Of a DNA stretch of 33,132 nt, positions 26,802 to 33,132 are shown one piece after another (position 1 is the stretch's first letter; every line of letters starts with the position of its first letter). The stretch spans positions 1-33,132 of the forward strand of contig CAWEHT010000231.1 of NCBI GenBank assembly GCA_963808455.1, read 5' to 3'. The DNA comes from CAWEHT01 sp963808455. GTDB lineage: Bacteria; Chloroflexota; Anaerolineae; CG2-30-64-16. A program made the position numbers and the translations under genes. The notes beneath the pieces are model-generated. The model saw nothing but the letters and a program-made list of their open reading frames with translations. It was not told the DNA's origin and ran no database searches.

Positions 26802-29176
26802 ATGATCGTGTGGTTTGGAAATCTCAAGACCCTCGTCAAGCTCGTGGCCAGTTACCTGCTCCTGGCGCTCATCATCGCCGGCGTGGCCATCATGGGTTAT
26901 GTCAGCCTCCAGTCTGCCCGGCAGGACAGGCTGACGCTGGTCAAGGACGCCGTGGTGCCGACACAGGAGATCATCACGGCCGACCAGGCCCTCTACCAGG
27001 TGCGGGGGGATTCTGTACAAATACGTCTTCGTGCCCGGCCTGCGCGGGCAGGAACAGAGGCTCATCGACTCGGGCATTGCGAAGGTCGAGCAGGAGATCC
27101 AGCTCTACCGCTCGCAGCCGGAAGCGCTTAACGCGCAGGAGGCCGCGCAGCTTGCCAGGTTCGGCCCGGCATGGGCAGCCTATCAGCAGCAGATGGCCAA
27201 GATCCTTGCCGAGGACAGGGCAGGGCACGACCAGGCCGCCGAGCAGGATCTGCTGAACGGCACCACGACCACGGCCCGCCTGGCGATCGACGGTGCCGTC
27301 GGCCAGCTTGTGCAGATGAACCAGGCGCACGAGGACGCCATCAGCGCCCAGAGCGACCTGCGGGCGGCCAGCTACACGCGGGCGATGGCCGGCGCCGGGC
27401 TTATCGGGTTCCTGCTGGCGATGATGTTGGGCCTCTTTATCGCCCGCCTGATCACCAGGCCGCTACGGCAGGTGACGGAAGCGGCGCAGAGAGTCGCGGA
27501 GGTCGACCTGGCTGCCCTGGCCACCGAAATGCAGGCTCTGGCAGCCGGCGACTTGACCCGCAGCCTGGCGATCGAGGCCCTGGCGCTGCAGATCGACTCC
27601 CAAGACGAGACCGGCCAGCTGGCGCGCGCCTTCAACGTCGTCGTGGAGCGCCTGCAAGAAGCCGGGATCGCTTTTGCAGACATGAGCACGCGCCTGCGGG
27701 GCCTGGTCGGCGAGGTTAAGGACAGTGCAGAGCACCTGGCGCACGCCAGCGGGCAGTTGGCGTCGGCAGCCGAGCAGACGGGAGACGCCACGAACCAGGT
27801 GGCGAGCACGATCCAACAGGTGGCCGCAGGCGTCTCGACCCAGGCCGGCAGCACCACTGAGGTCACCTCCACCATGAATGAGATCGCCGGCCGGATCGAC
27901 GCGATTACCAGGGCGGCCGAGACCCAGGCGGCCGCGGTCGCGAGGGCCAGTGAGGCGGTGCAGCGGCTCAAGGACGCCCTGGCAGAGGTCGTGCAGGGCG
28001 CCGAGAGCAGCGCAGGCAACGCCCTGGAGGTGAGCGAAAGCGCCCGGACCGGCGCGACCACCGTGCGGCGCACGGTGCACGGCATGGGCGAGTATCCGCA
28101 AGAGCACGCTGCTCGTGGCCCAGCGTGTGCGCGAGATGGGCCAGCGCTCCGGCGAGATCGGCAAGATCGTGTCGACGATCCAGGACATCGCCGACCAGAC
28201 TAACCTGCTGGCGCTGAACGCGGCCATCGAGGCAGCCCGCGCCGGCGAGCAAGGCCGGGGCTTCGCGGTGGTCGCGGACGAGGTCCGCAAGCTGGCCGAG
28301 AAGTCGGCGGCGGCCTCGCGCGAGACCGCGGCCCTGATCGCGACGGTGCAGAGAGGCACGGAAGAAACGGTGGAGGCATCGGCGCAAGGGGTGGCCCAGG
28401 TCGAGAGCGGAGCCGAGGAGGCCACCGCGGCGGGCCGGGCCCTCGAACAGATTTTGTCGGCCACCGAGCAGAACGGCCGATCGGTGGCCGGCATCCAGGA
28501 GGCGACCAGTCGCATGGCCGGCTTCGCGGCGCGCGTGGCAGAGGCGCTCGGCGTGGTGGCCGGCGTGGGCGACGAGAACCTGAATGCAGCGCGCGGGATG
28601 AGCACCGCGATCGACCAGGTGGCGCAAGCCGCCGAATCGTTGGCTGCGTCCTCCGAAGAAGGCGCGGCGTGCGCTCAGGAGGTGTCGGCTACCACTGAGG
28701 AGCTATCCGCCCAGGCCGAGGAGGTGTCGGCCGAGGCGCTGGAGCTGGCCAGCGTGGCCCAGAGCTTGCGCGAGGCGGTGCACGTCTTCAAGGTGTCGGC
28801 CGGCGCAACCGGCGGCGAGGCCAGGGCGGACCTCGAGACCTGCAAACAGGCGCACCTGAACTGGGTCCGGCGGGCCGAGCAGATGCTGGCCGCGGGCAGG
28901 CTCAACGACGCCCGCAAGCTCACTTCGGACACCGACTGTTCGTTCGGGCGTTGGTGCGCTACCAGCGGCAAGACGGAGTGGGGCAGCCGGCCGGAGTTCC
29001 GGGCGATCGACGTGGCGCACCGGAAGGCCCATCAGGCGCTGAAAGAGATCGTAGCCGCCCACGAGCGAGGGGGCAAGGCGGCGGCCGAGTCGCTGGTGGC
29101 GGCGCTGAGGCTGGCGTCACAAGACGTCGTCAGGAAGCTGGAGACCCTCGAACGGAGCGTGGCGGCGGAAGCGTAG
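26802..29176 (+). CDS. Methyl-accepting chemotaxis protein with C-terminal CZB zinc-binding domain (two frame breaks)
   Basis: The reconstructed product is about 790 residues. A membrane segment lies at about 12-32 (VASYLLLALIIAGVAIMG). A four-helix-bundle type sensor domain follows, then a second membrane segment (AGLIGFLLAMMLGLFIARL), HAMP (ITRPLRQVTEAAQRV) and the signalling hairpin with QTNLLALNAAIEAARAGEQG. The end is a CZB domain: the His of AHLNWVRRA, DCSFGRW, and the two His of DVAHRKAHQAL match its His-Cys-His-His zinc site. CZB receptors sense zinc or oxidants such as hypochlorous acid. ATG 26802 has GGGAGGA 8 bases upstream. A one-base excess in the G6 run near 27005-27011 and another near 28090 break the frame. 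No che genes are nearby; it seems monocistronic. Confidence 0.85.
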
Positions 29177-29281
29177 CAGGTACCGCGTGCCGTGGCCTTA
29201 ATGCGCTATGGGCCGTGGCGTGCCCGAGAGGGCCAGGCGCAAGGCTGCCCGGCATGCCTGCGTAATCCCGCAAGGAGGTAA

Positions 29282-29315
29282 GGCCGGCAGGGGAAGGGTG
29301 ATCCCCTTGCCGGCC
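29282..29315 (+). terminator. Candidate terminator hairpin after the chemoreceptor gene
   Basis: GGCCGGCA-GGGGA and TCCCC-T-TGCCGGCC form a 13-base-pair stem with one bulged T and a 7-base loop, about 105 bases after the chemoreceptor stop. No T-run follows, so it may be a rho-type or bidirectional site. An AAGGAGGT sequence just before it (29273-29280) has no start codon after it. Confidence 0.4.
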
Positions 29316-29399
29316 TACCTGCGCCCGGCGCAAAGCCCGCCCTTGGGGACGGCCGGCCCGATCCCACCAGACGCACGGCCGCTGCCGCCGGCACCGGCG

Positions 29400-29736
29400 C
29401 GCTCGCCCGGTGGGCGGGCAACGCGAAGAAAAGCGCGCCGGGCGTGCCGGCGTGGATAGCGGCGCTGCCCGGCAGCAGCGGGAAGACCGGGGTCTGCCCG
29501 CCGTAGGTACCGAGCGAGCCGAGCAGCGGGTCGGCGTTCAGGTAGCCGCTGATGGCCGCTCCCGAGGCCGTCACCACGTGCTCGGCGTGGCCCGCGGCGC
29601 CCAGATTTCCGCTCAGGATGGTCACGTACTTGGCCGGGTTGCGCTGGCTGCGCTCGGTCATGGTAAAGGTGAAACCGCCATAGAGGGCCAGCCTGCTGCT
29701 GAGCGCTAATGCGGCGGTGTCGCACCCCGGCAACAA
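29400..29736 (-). pseudogene. Remnant of a choice-of-anchor-Q beta-helix surface protein
   Basis: The minus strand encodes SSRLALYGGFTFT, then RSQRNPAKYVTILSGNLG and HVVTASGA. In large right-handed beta-helix surface proteins this segment opens the repeat domain. Only a few residues later come ADPLLGSLGTYGGQTP and FPLLPGSAAIHAG, the typical closing motif (usually DPLL...GG.T....LLPGSPAIDAG). The many helix turns expected between the two are missing, as are the secretion signal and the anchor. After AAIHAG the frame degenerates. This is an internally deleted fragment with no credible start or ribosome site. The boundaries are approximate. Confidence 0.6.
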
Positions 29737-30054
29737 GTTCGATGGTTCGGCGCACGGTTCCCATGAGAATCAACCCCGTAGGCTCCCTGAGCTTCCCCCC
29801 AACCGCCCTGGCGACCCGGACAAAACGGCGTTCAGCCTACTTATTCGCCACGTGGCCTGGTGTAGACTCGTGCCCATCCAGAGGGTGATCTCCCGGTGCA
29901 GCCAGGCTCTTCGGTTCATCTGCCGCCGGCCCGGCAACATCAGAAGGCGCTGCGACCGGGCCCGAATGTGAAGAGGCAGCTGGCACGCGGGCGGTCGCAG
30001 CGCTTGCCGGGTTGGGGGCACGCCCTGCCGGCGAGGCTGCGCGAAGGGGTGGAT
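29737..30054. other. Intergenic region before the membrane protein gene
   Basis: These 318 bases have no supported gene. The left end may hold more of the decayed beta-helix gene on the minus strand. No convincing promoter box was found for the gene at 30055. Confidence 0.5.
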
Positions 30055-30709
30055 ATGAATACCAGCCAGGCCCAAGGCACGAAGCCCATCGAGAGGGGGC
30101 GGACGAGGTCCGGCCCGAGCATGTGGCATTTTGCGTGGTGGTCCATCTTGCTGGGCCTCCTCATGGAAGCCCTGCTCCTCGCTGTGCGCCGCGAACCCGT
30201 TCTCCAGCTTGCAGCCTATCGCTGAGGCCTCCGGCAAAGTAACCTGGGCGCTCCTGGTCTGCCTGGGGGTTGCGCTCGGCAAAGTCCTCTCTAGCGACAA
30301 GCCGCTCTGGGTTGGCTTCAGCGGTCTGACGAGTGCCCCGGTGGCTTTCACCGCGGCCCAGGGGGTCCAGAAGGCGGTCGGCCAGTTGCTGTCGCTCGGC
30401 GGGGCCGTGGCTGCAGCCACGGTGGCCGTGGCCGCAGTCCGGGGCATCGAATACATGTGCCTCGGGACGGCCCTGGCCACGATCGCCAGGCGCGCGCCGG
30501 ATGGGCCGCGCCCGCACCTGCTGGCAGGGCTGATTACCGGCCTGGTGTTCGGGGGCCTGGTCATGTTGCTGACGCCCGCCACGCGGTCTTCGGCCGGCGC
30601 GCTGCTGTCGTGGGGGGTCAACGAGCTAGTCTTCCCCATGGGCTGCGCTTTCGTGTTATACGTCGGGGCAGCGTACGGCCAGCGGTCGCAGGCCGCGCCG
30701 GCCAAGTAG
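30055..30709 (+). CDS. Multi-pass membrane protein of unknown function (one frame break)
   Basis: I do not recognise this family. The reconstructed product is about 217 residues with a polar N-terminus (MNTSQAQGTKPIERGR). It has five or six hydrophobic segments: WHFAWWSILLGLLMEALLLA, VTWALLVCLGVALGKVL, one or two in AAQGVQKAVGQLLSLGGAVA and the Ala/Val-rich run after it, HLLAGLITGLVFGGLVMLL, and LVFPMGCAFVLYVGAAYG. One frame is open to about 30190 and the other from there to 30709; an extra base near 30190 joins the first two membrane segments into one chain. ATG 30055 has GAAGGGG about 6 bases upstream. There is no operon partner: the flavodoxin gene starts 196 bases later with its own ribosome site. 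Confidence 0.55.
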
Positions 30710-30905
30710 AGCACCGGCGGCACCCTGGCGGCCCTTGTACGCGCCTCGCCATCCCCATGCGCCGCGGCGACGAGCCCGGTGCGCGTGACTGCTCTGAAGA
30801 CACGCTCGTGCGCCTGCTCGCGACGTTGCGGGCAGGTTTGCGTAGTGCTGGGTAGATGTGGTCGTTCCGACGTCACGCTGCGAAGGCAGAGAGGAAAGTC
30901 TGGAC

Positions 30906-31403
30906 ATGAAAGCCGTCGTCGTCTATCAGTCGCTGTGGGGCAACACTGCGGCCATCGCCCGTGCTATCGCACAAGGCATTGGGCCAGGAACTCCGGCCCT
31001 CACAACCGGCGAAGCATCCGCCGAGGCCCTGGCGGGCGCCGGTCTGATCGTCGCCGGCGCTCCTTTGATGGCCTTCGCGCTCCCTACGGAGAGCGTGCTC
31101 AGAGGCATCGGCGAGCACCCCGGCAGGTGCACGCGGCCGCCCGACCTTGGCCATCCCAGCATGCGCTCATGGCTCGACGCGCTGCCCAGGGGGAGCTGCC
31201 GGGTGGCGGCGTTCGAGACACGCCTCTGGTGGTCGCCGGGTACCGCCGCGGGCGCGATCCTGCGCAAGCTGGAGGGCGCGGGCTACCGCGCGGTCGCCAG
31301 GCCCCGGCGTTACATCGTCAAAGGGCAATACGGCCCGCTGCGCGAGGGCCAGCTTGAACGGGCGCAAGCGTGGGGGGCGGAGCTCGCCCACGCACCACCA
31401 TAG
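30906..31403 (+). CDS. Flavodoxin-like protein
   Basis: The 165-residue product begins MKAVVVYQSLWGNTAAIARA; the loop SLWGNT (residues 9-14) is the FMN-phosphate site of flavodoxins. The second strand LIVAGAPLMAF and the later RVAAFETRLWW and ILRKLEGAGYRAV fit the flavodoxin domain used by stand-alone flavoproteins and by menaquinone-dependent protoporphyrinogen-oxidase-like proteins. It is probably a soluble FMN electron carrier; the partner is unknown. ATG 30906 is chosen over 30858 because the family start is exactly here and AGAGGAAAG precedes it by about 9 bases. Confidence 0.75.
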   Translation: MKAVVVYQSLWGNTAAIARAIAQGIGPGTPALTTGEASAEALAGAGLIVAGAPLMAFALPTESVLRGIGEHPGRCTRPPDLGHPSMRSWLDALPRGSCRVAAFETRLWWSPGTAAGAILRKLEGAGYRAVARPRRYIVKGQYGPLREGQLERAQAWGAELAHAPP

Positions 31404-31550
31404 CCCCATTCCACAAGGATCGCAAACGGAATCCTGGGGATGCGAGGGGCGCGGAGGGATGTTCGCGCTCGCAGCACGGGGCTCGAGAAGGGCCAGCACC
31501 GCCGGGTCGGTTTTCGCGCCCTGAGATAGCGGTTGGTGCCAACGGCGCAG
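31404..31550. other. Spacer before the tandem repeat
   Basis: Nothing is recognised here beyond a weak AGGAT/ATCCT dyad about 10 bases apart. The gene-free stretch as a whole runs to 32001 and is mostly the tandem repeat described next. Confidence 0.5.
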
Positions 31551-31883
31551 CGCCCCCGCACGGCGCCAGGCGCCGTGCGGCATAGGTTTCGTGCTCTTCG
31601 CGCTTCGAGTTCTTCGCGCAACTTCGCGCTTCCGTGATCCAAGCCTCACCCGCGGCGCCCCCGCCCCCGCACGGAGCCAGGCGCCCCGGCGGCATAGGTT
31701 TCGTGCTCTTCGTGCTCGAGTTCTTCACGCAACTTCGTGCCTCCGTGATCCAAGCCTCACTCGCGGCGCGGCGCCTCCGCACGGCGCCAGGCCCCGCCGT
31801 GGCCTAGGTTTCGCGCTCCTCGCGCTTCGAGTTCTTCGCGTGACTTCGCGTCTTCGTGATCCAAACCTCACCCGCGGCACCGC
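31551..31883. repeat. Tandem repeat, three units of about 111 bp
   Basis: Three diverged units start near 31551, 31662 and 31772. Each begins with CGC(C/T)(C/T)CCGCACGG, continues through a (C)ATAGGTTTCG(T/C)GCTC box, a run of TTCGCG-like motifs and GTGATCCAA(G/A)CCTCAC(C/T), and ends in CGCGGC. The marker GTGATCC lies at 31634, 31745 and 31856. Unit 1 carries a perfect palindrome at 31557-31579 (arms CGCACGGCGCC and GGCGCCGTGCG, one base between); units 2 and 3 have decayed forms. The first unit boundary is uncertain by some bases. All frames are spuriously open, and no protein is claimed. Confidence 0.8.
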
Positions 31884-32001
31884 GCGGTTTCGTGTTCCCT
31901 TCTTGCCCGTTCTGTGCTATGCTCGCCCCAGGCCCCGCTGCCGCTACTCCGCCCCCACACGCCCGGCGCCGATCGGCGGCGACGCCGAACAGGAGGCTGT
32001 C

Positions 32002-33006
32002 ATGCTTACCGAGCGTCTGCCGCGCGCCCATCTCGCGTATCCGCCGACCCCGCTAGAGGAATTGCCGCGCCTGAGAGCGGCGCTGGGCGGTCCCCGGCTG
32101 CTGATCAAGCGTGATGATCAGACAGGGCTGGCCACCGGCGGCAACAAGGCGCGCAAACTCGAATTCTCCATTGCCGACGCACTGGACCAGGGCGCCGACA
32201 CCGTGATCACGCTCGGCGCCGTGCAATCGAATCACTGCCGGCAGACCGCGGCGGCCGCGGCCCGCACTGGCCTGCGCTGCATCGTCGTCCTGCGCGGCCA
32301 CGCGCCCGAGGACTGGAACGGCAACCTGCTGCTGGATCACCTGCTGGGCGCCCGGGTCGTCTTTGCCGGAGACAGGACGCTCGAGGAGGTGGCGAGCGGC
32401 CTGATGCAGGAACTTCAGAGCGCGGGGCGCCGCCCGTACCTCATCCCGGTGGGCGCCTCGAATGCCGTCGGAGCGGCCGGTTTCGTGGCCGCCATGGAAG
32501 AAGCCGCCGGCCAGCTGCAAGAGCAACGGCTGCTGGTGGACCGGGTGGTCTTCGCCAGCAGCTCCGGGGGCACGCAGGCCGGGCTGTGCGTGGGAGCCAA
32601 GGCCACCGGCTTCCGTGGCCAGATCGCGGCCATCGCCGCCGAGTGCCCGCGCCGCGAGCTGCAGGCAACCGTAGCGACCATCGCCCGCGCGACCATCAGC
32701 CGGCTCGGCCTGGAGATGCCGTTCACGCCCGACGAGGTCGTGGCCTACGACAGCTACCTGGGGGCCGGCTACGCGGTGATGGGCGAGCCGGAGCAGGAGG
32801 CCATCGGGCTGACGGCTCGTTGCGAAGGTATCCTGTTGGACCCGGTCTACACGGGCCGCGCGATGGCCGGGCTGATCGACCTCATCCGCAGGGGCGAGTT
32901 CGGCAGCCGCGAGACGATCCTGTTTTGGCACACGGGCGGCTCCGCCGCGTTGTTCGCCTACGCCGGGCAGCTGATGGAAGTGACGGGGAGCAGAGAAAGC
33001 CGTTGA
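32002..33006 (+). CDS. PLP-dependent D-cysteine desulfhydrase / ACC deaminase family enzyme
   Basis: The product has 334 residues, the usual family length. It is a fold-type II PLP enzyme: LLIKRDDQTGLATGGNKARK places the PLP lysine at Lys49, SNHCRQTAAAAA binds the substrate carboxylate, SSSGGTQAGL binds the phosphate, and FWHTGGSAALFAY is the usual C-terminal motif. Family members release pyruvate, ammonia and sulfide from D-cysteine, or pyruvate-type products from ACC; sequence alone does not separate these reliably, and the desulfhydrase is the commoner assignment. ATG 32002 is chosen because AGGAGG lies 5 bases upstream; the frame is open much further upstream but only through the tandem repeat. 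A promoter for the next gene overlaps its stop codon. Confidence 0.85.
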   Translation: MLTERLPRAHLAYPPTPLEELPRLRAALGGPRLLIKRDDQTGLATGGNKARKLEFSIADALDQGADTVITLGAVQSNHCRQTAAAAARTGLRCIVVLRGHAPEDWNGNLLLDHLLGARVVFAGDRTLEEVASGLMQELQSAGRRPYLIPVGASNAVGAAGFVAAMEEAAGQLQEQRLLVDRVVFASSSGGTQAGLCVGAKATGFRGQIAAIAAECPRRELQATVATIARATISRLGLEMPFTPDEVVAYDSYLGAGYAVMGEPEQEAIGLTARCEGILLDPVYTGRAMAGLIDLIRRGEFGSRETILFWHTGGSAALFAYAGQLMEVTGSRESR

Positions 33007-33031
33007 TAGCCACGGGGCGCTATGATATGAT
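33003..33031 (+). promoter_or_regulatory. Strong sigma-70 type promoter overlapping a stop codon
   Basis: TTGATA (33003-33008) and TATGAT (33026-33031) are 17 bases apart, and TGA directly before the -10 adds an extended element. The -35 box includes the TGA stop of the preceding enzyme gene. The start near 33038 gives a leader of about 41 bases to ATG 33079. Confidence 0.7.
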
Positions 33032-33078
33032 AGGAATAGGTCGATACGACCGGTTCCTGAAGGGACGGTAGCAAGCCA

Positions 33079-33132
33079 ATGAAGACTTCTTTCGACCCCG
33101 GCGAGGCAGGCTCGCATGAGGCCACGTTTCTG
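33079..33132 (+). CDS. Start of an unidentified gene (partial)
   Basis: Eighteen codons are visible: MKTSFDPGEAGSHEATFL. They are too few to assign a family. The ATG is supported by the strong promoter just upstream; AGGGACGG about 11 bases before it is only a weak ribosome site. Confidence 0.45.
   Translation, partial: MKTSFDPGEAGSHEATFL

Noticed and set aside
29255..29320. A riboswitch or small ORF at the AAGGAGGT sequence before the hairpin
   Set aside because: No start codon follows at usable distance and the sequence fits no riboswitch core I know; a terminator-like hairpin is the simpler reading.
31551..31883. Possible CRISPR array
   Set aside because: Units of about 111 bases follow each other directly and vary throughout. 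There are no short constant repeats with unique spacers and no cas genes.
31591..32001. A longer N-terminus for the PLP enzyme
   Set aside because: The open frame only translates the tandem repeat. ATG 32002 has AGGAGG at ideal spacing and begins the family homology.

Overview
High-GC bacterial DNA whose gene families point to Chloroflexota (an inference from family content, not from a marker gene). They include two very large ATPase/TPR transcription regulators, multi-PAS/GAF kinases with NarL-type cores, an SH3-domain lipoprotein with a long Pro/Thr/Ala linker, a secreted protein with a VYLPLV stretch just after its signal peptide, and a choice-of-anchor-Q beta-helix remnant. No rRNA, tRNA or CRISPR array is visible.

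Layout. 1-119: start of an AbrB/MazE-type antitoxin (minus) with a clear promoter and a small dyad over its start site. 278-2790: XRE-ATPase-TPR regulator (minus), frame-broken. 2917-6020: an alpha/beta-hydrolase-like protein without a catalytic triad, overlapping by ATGA a secreted zinc metalloprotease. 6342-8198: SH3 lipoprotein and an AHSA1-type SRPBCC protein. 8432-20582: the core of the window, a tight operon of a SsuA/THI5-like binding lipoprotein, a membrane histidine kinase, a giant REC-kinase-GAF/PAS-kinase chain and a further GAF-PAS kinase. 21036-24032: MalT-like LuxR regulator (minus), frame-broken. 24309-26605: a divergent pair, an unusual SDR and an AlkZ-like winged-helix protein. 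26802-29176: chemoreceptor with a C-terminal zinc-binding CZB domain. 29400-29736: beta-helix remnant. 30055-31403: membrane protein of unknown function and a flavodoxin. 31551-31883: 111-bp tandem repeat. 32002-33006: D-cysteine desulfhydrase/ACC deaminase-family PLP enzyme. 33079-end: start of another gene behind a strong promoter.

How it fits together. The 8432-20582 operon looks like a signalling system in which a solute-binding lipoprotein delivers a ligand signal to kinases; no permease or ATPase of an ABC transporter is present. Only the first two kinase cores keep the phospho-acceptor histidine. The other two NarL-type cores carry Tyr or Phe there, in the shared motif DRL[Y/F]NQVGQ, while keeping their ATP-binding domains. 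This is the best candidate here for an undescribed mechanism.

Caveat. About 22 single-base frame changes break otherwise well-conserved proteins, with almost no in-frame stop codons. That pattern suits sequencing or assembly indels better than gene decay. For affected genes I give the span of the reconstructed gene and the approximate break points.
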